From: Opitutaceae bacterium
GTDB lineage: Bacteria; Verrucomicrobiota; Verrucomicrobiia; Opitutales; Opitutaceae
Direction of reading: 5' to 3'
Length of the DNA stretch: 5,244 nt
Assembly (NCBI GenBank): GCA_005787865.1
Contig: SXZN01000085.1
Location: forward strand, 1 to 5,244
Shown here: positions 1 through 5,244 of the stretch, piece by piece
Numbering within the stretch: the stretch's first letter is position 1
How the letters are laid out: each line of letters begins with the position of its first letter
Translations under genes and position numbers: made by a program
The notes under the pieces: model-generated
Databases searched by the model: none
What the model was told of the DNA's origin: nothing
The model's input: only the letters and a program-made list of their open reading frames with translations

Positions 1-12
1 AGGCCCAAGCGT

Positions 13-34
13 GGCCGCCAAGCAGGCGGCGGCC
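13..34 (-). terminator. GC-rich hairpin after the M20 gene, possible terminator without U-tract
   Basis: The arms GGCCGCC (13-19) and GGCGGCC (28-34) are perfect reverse complements, giving a seven-pair all-GC stem with an eight-base loop. It begins 12 bases after the M20 stop codon (49-47) on the minus strand, the usual place for transcription termination or 3'-end protection. No T-run follows on the minus strand within the window, so it is not a textbook intrinsic terminator. The window edge cuts off further context. Confidence 0.4.
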
Positions 35-46
35 CACCCGCTCCTC

Positions 47-1306
47 TTAGCCTTGAAAGGTCGTGAGCAGGTCTGCGTAAATTTTTGCGGAGTCGACCAA
101 GTCTTTAACGCGAGCCCGTTCGTCGACGCCGTGATAATCGATGCCGCCTGGGCCATAGCCGACCGTGGGAATTTTTTTAACTTGCGCAAAAAAGTGCATA
201 TCATTAAAGCCGGTCGAGACTACAAAGTTCGTCGGTCGGCGGCGAATCCGCGTCACACTCGCTTGAAGCGCGGTGAATAGCGGATGACTCGGTGGCCGGT
301 AGCACGAAAAATTATCGGAGATTTTACTAACAGTAATGCGGCACTGGGGAATTTTGCGGGCGGCTAATTTCAGGAAGGCGGTTAGCGCCCGTTCCGCGGT
401 GCGGACATTCTCGTTGGGCAGAACCCGGCGATCGATGGTAAAGCTGGCCGCGGCGGGCACCGTATTGACCTTGCCGCCCTCTCCGGCGGAGAAAACGCCG
501 CCAATGTTTATAGTGGGCCGAAGCATTTCGCCGTTCGGGGCGCGGAAAGTCTGGCGCGCTAATTGGCGCTTGTAGCTATTAAGGGCTAAAACCAGCGCCG
601 CCATTTTTTCGAGGGCGTTGATGCCTTGCGTGGGCAGCGAGCCATGCGCGGCTTTGCCATGAACCTTGACGTTCAGCCAGACTACGCCATTATGACCGCA
701 GCAGACGGCATTCCCTTCACCACCTTCACCGACCACGGCATAATCAGCGCGAAGTTTACTGTATTGAGTGATCCAGCCGGTCCCGAGAGCGCTATCAGTC
801 TCCTCGTCCGCCACGAAGGAGACCTCGATATTAAAATTAGGGCGGACCCCGGTTTGCTGAAGCGCTTGGATGGCAAAAATAATACTCGCGATTGCCCCTT
901 TCATATCAGCGGTCCCGCGACCATAGATCCAACCGCGCTCGATGATGGGGTTAAAGGCCGTGCCATGCCGCCACTTACCCGAGACGGGGACGACGTCGTA
1001 GTGAGCGTTAAAGTGGATGGTTTTTTTGGCGCCCGTATCCCAGAAGCCAATGACGTTGTAACGCGGGTAAGCGAGCAGGTCAGGCAGGGTTTTCTTTTGA
1101 AGCGCGCGGGGAATCGGGATTCGCCGAACTTTAAAGCCGAGATCTTTTAACGTGGAGGCTAATAGCAGCGTGAGCGGCCCGTAATTTTCTCCCGGGGGGT
1201 TAACCGTTCGCAGCCGAACAATTTTTTGCAGAAAAGCAGTTAATTCATCTGTCCGGCGGTCGAGATAAAGCCTCGGCGTAAGTTCGCTCGGTAATTTATT
1301 GGCCAT
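47..1306 (-). CDS. M20 family metallopeptidase / deacylase (ArgE/DapE/ACY1-like)
   Basis: Likely a cytoplasmic two-zinc amidohydrolase that removes an acyl group or residue from an amino acid or peptide; the exact substrate cannot be read from sequence. The 419-residue length is normal for the family. Visible M20 landmarks: HYD at 102-104 (H102 metal ligand), GTADMKG at 131-137 (D134 bridging the metals), DEE at 167-169 (E168 general base, E169 ligand), E194 in VVGEGG (ligand), and H392 in DYHG (last ligand). The lid/dimerisation domain runs about 205-315, with AAHGS at 219-223, where H221 matches the substrate-binding His of DapE. All key residues are present, so it should be active. I chose the ATG at 1306-1304 because the family fold begins just after it; an in-frame ATG at 1384 would add 26 atypical residues buried in the upstream gene. 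The start overlaps the permease stop by 11 bases, which suggests translational coupling. There is no signal peptide. DapE, ArgE or carboxypeptidase-like subtypes are all possible. Confidence 0.93.
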   Translation of the reverse strand: MANKLPSELTPRLYLDRRTDELTAFLQKIVRLRTVNPPGENYGPLTLLLASTLKDLGFKVRRIPIPRALQKKTLPDLLAYPRYNVIGFWDTGAKKTIHFNAHYDVVPVSGKWRHGTAFNPIIERGWIYGRGTADMKGAIASIIFAIQALQQTGVRPNFNIEVSFVADEETDSALGTGWITQYSKLRADYAVVGEGGEGNAVCCGHNGVVWLNVKVHGKAAHGSLPTQGINALEKMAALVLALNSYKRQLARQTFRAPNGEMLRPTINIGGVFSAGEGGKVNTVPAAASFTIDRRVLPNENVRTAERALTAFLKLAARKIPQCRITVSKISDNFSCYRPPSHPLFTALQASVTRIRRRPTNFVVSTGFNDMHFFAQVKKIPTVGYGPGGIDYHGVDERARVKDLVDSAKIYADLLTTFQG

Positions 1307-2075
1307 GGCTAAAATGGGTAAAGAGAAGTTTGAGGGCCACGAGGGCCGCCATGAAAAGAAACAGGGGTCGGACAAAACGCGCACCGCGGGTCATGGCCAG
1401 ATGTGCCCCCAGTCGGCCGCCGAGTAATTGACCCGCGCCCATGGTTAGGCCGGGCAACCAAAGCACGGTGCCGGCGATCGCAAAATAAATTAGCGCAGAG
1501 ATATTACTCGCAAAATTCATCACCTTGGTGTGGCCCGCCGCGCGGACGAAGTCATGACCCAGTAGGGTCACGAAGGCGACGGTCCAAAACGAGCCAACGC
1601 CAGGACCAAAAAACCCATCATAAAAGCCTAAACCTAAGCCGAAGATTAAATAAAAAGTGAGCGCCTCCATGCGGTGGTGCCGGCTATTTTCTCCGAGTTG
1701 CGGCCGAAAAATCATATAAACGACAATGCCCCCCAGCAACCAAGGGATCACGGCACTAAGAAAATGGGGATCAAGCAGTCGCATAGCGCCAGCCCCGCCT
1801 AAGCCGCCGAGGGCGGTTAGGGCAAACCCTAGGCCGCACTCGCGGAGGTTCACCACTCCGCGCCGGACAAAACTCCAGGCCGCTGAAGCTGAACCAAAAG
1901 TTCCCTGCAACTTCGAGGTTGCGAGCGCGAGTGGGGCTGGGATCCCCAGCCCGAGCAAGGCCGGTAAAGCAATGAGGCCGCCGCCGCCGGCAATCGCATC
2001 AACCGTACCCGCAACTAAGCCGGTGGCGAAGAGGGCAGGATAAGCCCAAAGGGGAATTTCAGGGACGGTGAGCAT
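1296..2075 (-). CDS. yfcA: TSUP (TauE/SafE) family inner-membrane permease, YfcA-like
   Basis: A polytopic membrane protein of 259 residues, typical of the sulfite exporter TauE/SafE (UPF0721) family. The family moves small anions, often sulfur-containing or carboxylate, but the substrate of the YfcA branch is not settled. The two-fold family repeat is visible. The first half has AGTVDAIAGGGG (22-33) followed by ALATSKLQGTFGS (50-62). The second half has GFYDGFFGPGVGSF (150-163) followed by HTKVMNFASNISAL (182-195). The motifs GFYDGFFGP, RRGVV near 71, PQLGE near 125 and the C-terminal RPL...ALKLL match my memory of E. coli YfcA closely. About seven or eight hydrophobic segments can be picked out (near 11-30, 33-55, 82-100, 105-123, 139-160, 161-178, 191-225 and 236-253). 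It is the first gene of a minus-strand pair and its stop overlaps the M20 start. No Shine-Dalgarno motif precedes the ATG. The family call is firm; the symbol rests on motif resemblance. Confidence 0.92.
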   Translation of the reverse strand: MLTVPEIPLWAYPALFATGLVAGTVDAIAGGGGLIALPALLGLGIPAPLALATSKLQGTFGSASAAWSFVRRGVVNLRECGLGFALTALGGLGGAGAMRLLDPHFLSAVIPWLLGGIVVYMIFRPQLGENSRHHRMEALTFYLIFGLGLGFYDGFFGPGVGSFWTVAFVTLLGHDFVRAAGHTKVMNFASNISALIYFAIAGTVLWLPGLTMGAGQLLGGRLGAHLAMTRGARFVRPLFLFMAALVALKLLFTHFSHGQ

Positions 2076-2106
2076 AGCAACCGTAGTTTGCAGGTCGCGG
2101 TTAATT

Positions 2107-2137
2107 TTGACAGCGCGGAGTGTTGACCCACCATAAT
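2107..2137 (+). promoter_or_regulatory. Candidate sigma70-type promoter for the plus-strand genes
   Basis: A perfect -35 hexamer TTGACA (2107-2112) is followed, after a 19-base gap, by CATAAT (2132-2137), five of six matches to the -10 consensus. The gap is two bases longer than ideal. It lies about 120 bases upstream of the ATG at 2258, in the only intergenic region that can serve this gene. A second TTGACC (2123-2128) has no good partner. This is prediction by eye only. Confidence 0.3.
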
Positions 2138-2146
2138 TGGCTATGG
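2131..2146. repeat. Short inverted repeat CCATA-N6-TATGG, possible operator
   Basis: The five-base arms at 2131-2135 and 2142-2146 are perfect reverse complements separated by six bases. The left arm overlaps the candidate -10 element CATAAT (2132-2137), a place where a dimeric regulator could block polymerase. The region also lies upstream of the divergent permease gene. The arms are short, so chance occurrence is quite possible. Confidence 0.25.
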
Positions 2147-2257
2147 CCGTGCCTGATTTACGAAATTTATTTTGGTTAGCGTGGCAGGCGAAAAAAGGCC
2201 GCTGACCGCGGTGAGGCAGTCGGGCTTGGTTATGATGGCTAGGCCCGCGGCTTAATT

Positions 2258-3109
2258 ATGCCACGCTTGGTCCCATCCCTTCCCGCGGAGCCCCCATCGG
2301 GTGATAGTGATTCAGCCAACGGCAGGGAGGTGGTTAACCTTAATTCCGTCTTACGCTCCCTCGCCCCCATTCTCCGGCAAGTAGCTGGTAACAAAGTCGC
2401 ACTGGAGCTGCGCTTGGCCTCTGATTTAGGGCAGACGCGCATCACCCCGACGCAATTTCAACAGGCTTTATTAAAGCTTTGTGTGCATGCGAAAAAAATT
2501 ATGCCGGCGGGGCGCTACATTGCGCTCACCATCAGCGATCCCGCGCAAGGGTTGACGCCCGGCGTGGTCGAAAATCTTTTAGAGTTTATCTATACCGGGA
2601 GTGATCGAGGCGCTAAGCCAGCCCACCGTTACCAGCACGTCTACCGCACGACGGCAGAGTTAGCGGGGGTACTTTATTTGCCTGAGACGATGGAGGCCGA
2701 GGTGACGGCGCGCAGTCGGCTAGCGCGATCACCCCTCGCGCGCGGGCCGGAAACACTGCTCATCATAGAGGCGGATGCAGCTTTGCGTAAAATGATCACC
2801 GGTCTGCTAACCATCGATGGCTATCAGGTGAGCGCGGTGGCAACAGCGGCCGAGGCCCAAGGCCAGCTCGCCGGCCAGCGGCCGCTCTCGCAGTTGGTGC
2901 TCATGTCGGGTGGGGGCCAGGCTGAGACGAAGTTTGTCCGGCAGCTCTTGGCCGCCAACAAACAGCTACGCATAATTAATACTTCCGCGGAATACCCGTG
3001 GCGCGGTCTGACGGATATTCCTGAGCAGCACCGGCGGCATTTGCCCAAGACCTTTGCGTTGAGCATTCTTTTAGCGCAGATCCGGGTTTTACTCGATGCG
3101 CCGACTTGA
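2258..3109 (+). CDS. Degenerate histidine-kinase-like / receiver-like protein (predicted non-catalytic)
   Basis: A 283-residue soluble protein resembling the C-terminal half of a hybrid histidine kinase. Residues 26-155 follow the HATPase_c layout: a VNLNSVLRSLAPILR lead-in (26-40), ALELRLASDLG (48-58), then an N-box-like stretch at 68-83. There, K73 and H77 stand where the two Asn residues are expected, H77 at the Mg-binding position. The G1 box is reduced to SDPAQG (93-98): D94 and the last Gly remain but the first Gly is lost. No G2 (GTGLGL) motif is recognisable. Residues 165-281 follow a receiver layout: ETLLIIEAD (165-173) has only part of the acidic cluster, S217 sits where the phospho-acceptor Asp should be, S243 matches the conserved Ser/Thr, and K264 matches the conserved Lys. 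No PAS, HAMP, membrane or His-dimerisation segment precedes it. A TAG at 2240-2242 closes the frame upstream, so the N-terminus is not mis-called. Probably a non-enzymatic regulator or a decaying kinase remnant. Confidence 0.8.
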   Translation: MPRLVPSLPAEPPSGDSDSANGREVVNLNSVLRSLAPILRQVAGNKVALELRLASDLGQTRITPTQFQQALLKLCVHAKKIMPAGRYIALTISDPAQGLTPGVVENLLEFIYTGSDRGAKPAHRYQHVYRTTAELAGVLYLPETMEAEVTARSRLARSPLARGPETLLIIEADAALRKMITGLLTIDGYQVSAVATAAEAQGQLAGQRPLSQLVLMSGGGQAETKFVRQLLAANKQLRIINTSAEYPWRGLTDIPEQHRRHLPKTFALSILLAQIRVLLDAPT

Positions 3110-3169
3110 CGCCATTCGGAGAGAAAAAATTCATTTGGCCTTTTTGAAATAGCGGTAAATCTAAGTGGC

Positions 3170-3913
3170 GTGCATCTTCTTCCTGTTCGTACCGCTGGTG
3201 CTGCGGAAAACATGGCCCTCGATTTTCTGTTATTGCAGCGCTACCCCACCGTCAGCGTGCCGCGCTTTCGGCATTATGAGTGGCGGGGGCCCGCTTACAC
3301 TTTTGGCTATAGCCAAAAAATAGAATTCGTGCGCACCCACTTGCCTGCGGCGGAAAGTTTCGACCTTTGTCGTCGGCCGACCGGCGGCGGCATGGTTGAT
3401 CATCGCACGGATTGGACTTACGCATTGGTGATCCCGCGTGGCCACGAACTTTACGACGCGCGGGCCGCGCTCTCGTACCGCATCGTGCATGAATGTTTAG
3501 CGGCTGCCTTAGTGGCTTTAGGCCAGCCCGCGGAGGTGAAGAGTCAAAGCGTCAGCTTGCCTGCTGAAGGGGGCGCTCTCGCTAGCTCGGGCCAGCCGCT
3601 TAGCGACATAGCCCAGCCCGGGGTATGCTTTCAGCGCGCAGAACTTTACGATGTGGTCCAGGCGAGTCGCAGAGTTAAAATTGCGGGCGCGGCGCAGAAA
3701 CGCAATAAGCACGGCTTGCTCTTTCAGGGCTCAATTGAAAAAGGGAGCCTTGGCCCGATCGATTGGGATTTATTTTTGGAAAAATTCACCACCGGTATAG
3801 CTCTAGCCCTTGGCACAACCGCGCAGCCCACGCCTTGGCCTGAGTTACATGAAGACGAAGTGACTGGGCTTACCGAGCAATACGCCTCGGCAGAATGGAC
3901 CGAATCGCGTTAG
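3170..3913 (+). CDS. LipM/LplA-like octanoyl- or lipoyl-transfer protein (BPL/LPL catalytic domain)
   Basis: A cytoplasmic enzyme of the biotin/lipoate protein ligase fold, expected to transfer an octanoyl or lipoyl group to a lysine of a lipoyl-domain protein (GcvH or a 2-oxoacid dehydrogenase E2). The family hallmarks come in order: ENMALDFLLL (13-22), RRPTGGG (68-74) with H78 after it, DWTYALVIP (81-89), GVCF (151-154), VKIAGAAQKR (169-178) with conserved K170, LLFQGSI (183-189) and a C-terminal QYASAEW (237-243). C153 aligns, by my recollection of B. subtilis LipM, with its catalytic Cys150. This favours octanoyltransferase chemistry over ATP-dependent ligation. The usual HGS is QGS here. 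The 247-residue length is slightly short of LipM (about 278). The start is GTG: no ATG or better start lies upstream in frame, and the family N-terminus begins right there. It lies 60 bases after the kinase-like gene, possibly on the same transcript. A lipoate ligase LplA-type activity is the alternative. Confidence 0.88.
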   Translation: MHLLPVRTAGAAENMALDFLLLQRYPTVSVPRFRHYEWRGPAYTFGYSQKIEFVRTHLPAAESFDLCRRPTGGGMVDHRTDWTYALVIPRGHELYDARAALSYRIVHECLAAALVALGQPAEVKSQSVSLPAEGGALASSGQPLSDIAQPGVCFQRAELYDVVQASRRVKIAGAAQKRNKHGLLFQGSIEKGSLGPIDWDLFLEKFTTGIALALGTTAQPTPWPELHEDEVTGLTEQYASAEWTESR

Positions 3914-3965
3914 TCTGTATTTAAAAGTAATTTTAGCTGGGCGGTATTTCCTGCCGTCTCCGTCT

Positions 3966-3993
3966 TTGACTAAGAGCGCGGGCCTGCTATTCC
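3966..3993 (+). promoter_or_regulatory. Weak promoter candidate upstream of the S9 peptidase gene
   Basis: TTGACT (3966-3971, five of six to the -35 consensus) is followed after 16 bases by TATTCC (3988-3993), a poor -10 element with three of six matches. If used, transcription would start within a few bases of the ATG at 4003, giving a nearly leaderless mRNA. That would fit the missing Shine-Dalgarno sequence. The weak -10 keeps confidence low; the gene could also be transcribed from further upstream. Confidence 0.18.
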
Positions 3994-4002
3994 TATCGCC
4001 TT

Positions 4003-5244
4003 ATGAAATTATATCGTGCGATCGCTTTAATCCTCACGGCGGTAATGGCAGCGCAAGCTTACGCCGCCGATTTACGTCCGATCACTCCGCAAGATCTGTG
4101 GGCAATGAAGCGACTGGGCGCTCCCGCGCTTTCTCCTAATGGGCAGGTGGTCGTTTTAAGTGTGACCGACTGGTCGATTGAAAAAAATAAGAGCACCGCC
4201 AGTTTATGGTTAGTGCCGGTGGCGGGCGGCACGGTGCGCCGCCTGACGACTATGGCAGCGAGTGATAGCGCCCCCACGTGGAGTCCGGATGGACAGCGCA
4301 TCGCTTTTATTTCCAAGCGGGGTGATGATGAGAATGCGTCGCTCTATGTATTGCGCATGGATGGTGGCGAACCCGAGAAAATCCTTGAGCTTCCTTTTAG
4401 TGTCTCGAGCCCTCACTGGCTGCCCGATGGGCAAAGTATCATTGTGGCGACAACCGTCATTCCAGAGTTGGCGGGTAGTTTGGCCAGCCCTGATTTAGCG
4501 GCGATGAAGAAAGAAATTAAGCGGCGAAAAGATTCCAAGATGACCGCGAAGGTTACGGAAGATCGCCAATACCGCTATTTTGATCACTACCTCACAGATA
4601 ATTTAGCCAACCGGCTGGTCCGCGTAGATCTCACCACTAAGGCTGTGCAGGATCTCACTCCTCACTGGAGCCGTCTGTTTACAGTGAGTGGCGAAATTGG
4701 CTACGATCTTTCCCCTGATGGAAAAAGCATCGCGCTGACAATTAATACGACTCCGCCTCCTTATCAGGCGTTTCCTAACCATGATATTTATTTGTTAAGC
4801 GTCGATGGCTCGGGGGCGATGAAGAACTTAACCCCTGAAAATAAAGCGGATGATGGTAACGCAATTTTTTCCCCGGATGGTCACACGCTCGTTTTTAGCC
4901 GGCAAGAAACCCCCTATTACAGTGGGGAATTTTCCAAACTCTGGCGCTACACGCTGGCGACGGGTAAAAGTACTCCGCTGACAGAGGCCTTAGACTACGG
5001 CATCGAGAGCGCTAGTTTTTCTGCCGATGGGCAAACGCTCTGGATTACGGCGGAAGAAAAAGGTGTTTTGCCAATTTTCCGGATGAACGCAGACGGAACA
5101 GGGCTAACCCCAGTTTATTCCGCTGGTACGTCCACGGCGGTTGATACTAAAGCCGGCGCCTTGGTATTTCTGAATGACAATACGAGTCGTCCAGCCGAAC
5201 TTTTTACGCTCGATCCAGCCACAGGACAGGCGCGGCAACTCACC
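4003..5244 (+). CDS. Secreted S9 family peptidase, N-terminal beta-propeller part (partial, runs off window end)
   Basis: The frame is open from the ATG at 4003 to the last base, giving 414 residues with no stop. Residues 1-21 form a Sec signal peptide: a K/R start, a hydrophobic core ILTAVMAA, and an AYA-AD cleavage site. The protein is therefore expected to be periplasmic. The mature part has at least six PD40/WD40-like blades marked by SPNG (44-47), SPDG (94-97), LPDG (140-143), SPDG (237-240), SPDG (290-293) and SADG (340-343). The opening DLWAMKRLGAPALSPNG, SLWLVPVAGGTVRRLT, and the FDHYLTD segment (193-199) after a charged helical insert (about 163-190) are typical of the propeller of acylaminoacyl-peptidase/prolyl-oligopeptidase relatives. 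The Ser-Asp-His hydrolase domain should follow past the window and cannot be verified here. A TolB- or PD40-only protein is a less likely alternative. No Shine-Dalgarno sequence is seen before the ATG. Confidence 0.9.
   Translation, partial: MKLYRAIALILTAVMAAQAYAADLRPITPQDLWAMKRLGAPALSPNGQVVVLSVTDWSIEKNKSTASLWLVPVAGGTVRRLTTMAASDSAPTWSPDGQRIAFISKRGDDENASLYVLRMDGGEPEKILELPFSVSSPHWLPDGQSIIVATTVIPELAGSLASPDLAAMKKEIKRRKDSKMTAKVTEDRQYRYFDHYLTDNLANRLVRVDLTTKAVQDLTPHWSRLFTVSGEIGYDLSPDGKSIALTINTTPPPYQAFPNHDIYLLSVDGSGAMKNLTPENKADDGNAIFSPDGHTLVFSRQETPYYSGEFSKLWRYTLATGKSTPLTEALDYGIESASFSADGQTLWITAEEKGVLPIFRMNADGTGLTPVYSAGTSTAVDTKAGALVFLNDNTSRPAELFTLDPATGQARQLT

Larger units (their letters stand above)
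2076..2257. other. Divergent intergenic regulatory region
   Basis: These 182 bases lie between the minus-strand permease start (2075) and the plus-strand start at 2258, so promoters for both directions should be here. The part around 2101-2175 is AT-rich compared with the flanks. Apart from the plus-strand promoter candidate and the inverted repeat, it holds an eight-base palindrome ACCGCGGT (2205-2212). I found no convincing -35/-10 pair for the minus strand, no Shine-Dalgarno motif before either start, and no tRNA or small ORF. Confidence 0.55.

Noticed and set aside
11..575. Plus-strand open frames at 11-280 and 336-575
   Set aside because: Both are antisense to the conserved C-terminal part of the M20 gene and have no family features.
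1019..1029. T-run (A7 on the minus strand) in the M20 gene as a possible slippage or frameshift site
   Set aside because: The frame stays intact through it and encodes a conserved GAKKTIHF stretch; no alternative frame downstream looks coding.
626..1150. 174-residue plus-strand open frame opposite the M20 gene
   Set aside because: It lies wholly antisense to a gene with all catalytic M20 motifs and shows no recognisable domain; it is a frame shadow.
1307..1384. N-terminal extension of the M20 protein from the ATG at 1384
   Set aside because: The extra 26 residues are atypical for the family and fully overlap the permease coding region; the ATG at 1306 gives a normal N-terminus.
3110..3169. 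Possible intrinsic terminator around TTCA...GGCC...TGAA and the T5 run near 3141
   Set aside because: Only a four-base arm pair forms and the inner T-runs cannot pair with each other, so there is no stable stem before the T-run.
2824..3213. 129-residue minus-strand open frame over the kinase-like gene
   Set aside because: It is antisense to the receiver-like region and into the next gene, with no recognisable motif.
3940..3965. Hairpin GGCGG...CTGCC between the lipoyl enzyme and S9 genes
   Set aside because: The stem has only five pairs including one G-U, with no T-run after it; too weak to call a terminator.
4059..4498. Open frames at 4059-4316, 4210-4434 (minus) and 4262-4498 (plus)
   Set aside because: All lie in other frames over the S9 peptidase gene, which has a signal peptide and propeller repeats; they are shadows.

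Overview
This window holds four complete protein genes and the 5' part of a fifth. It shows no rRNA, tRNA, CRISPR array, insertion sequence or other mobile element. The left part (47-2075) is a minus-strand pair: a TSUP-family membrane permease of the YfcA type, followed by an M20 zinc peptidase/deacylase whose start codon lies inside the permease's last codons. A 182-base intergenic region (2076-2257) separates this pair from three plus-strand genes. These are a degenerate histidine-kinase/receiver-like protein (2258-3109), a LipM/LplA-type octanoyl- or lipoyl-transfer enzyme (3170-3913), and a secreted, Sec-signal-bearing S9-type peptidase whose catalytic domain lies beyond the window end (4003 onward).

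The window looks like bacterial chromosome with moderate-to-high GC and dense coding. None of the five starts has a recognisable purine-rich Shine-Dalgarno sequence, and one gene starts with GTG. Together with the overall look of the lipoyl ligase and S9 proteins, this makes me lean towards a Gram-negative lineage with little use of Shine-Dalgarno pairing, such as Verrucomicrobiota. That is an impression from memory, not a demonstrated placement.

Functionally, the permease and deacylase probably form one translationally coupled unit, perhaps moving and processing an acylated amino compound or its product across the inner membrane. The lipoyl-family enzyme belongs to protein lipoylation of 2-oxoacid dehydrogenases and GcvH. 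The S9 protein is a periplasmic peptidase. No shared pathway links the three plus-strand genes.

I do not see a clear new multi-gene system. The most unusual item is the 2258-3109 protein. It has the layout of the C-terminal half of a hybrid histidine kinase (ATPase-like part plus receiver-like part), but it lacks the sensor and His-dimerisation regions. Its ATP-binding Asn and its phospho-acceptor Asp are also replaced, yet the reading frame is intact.
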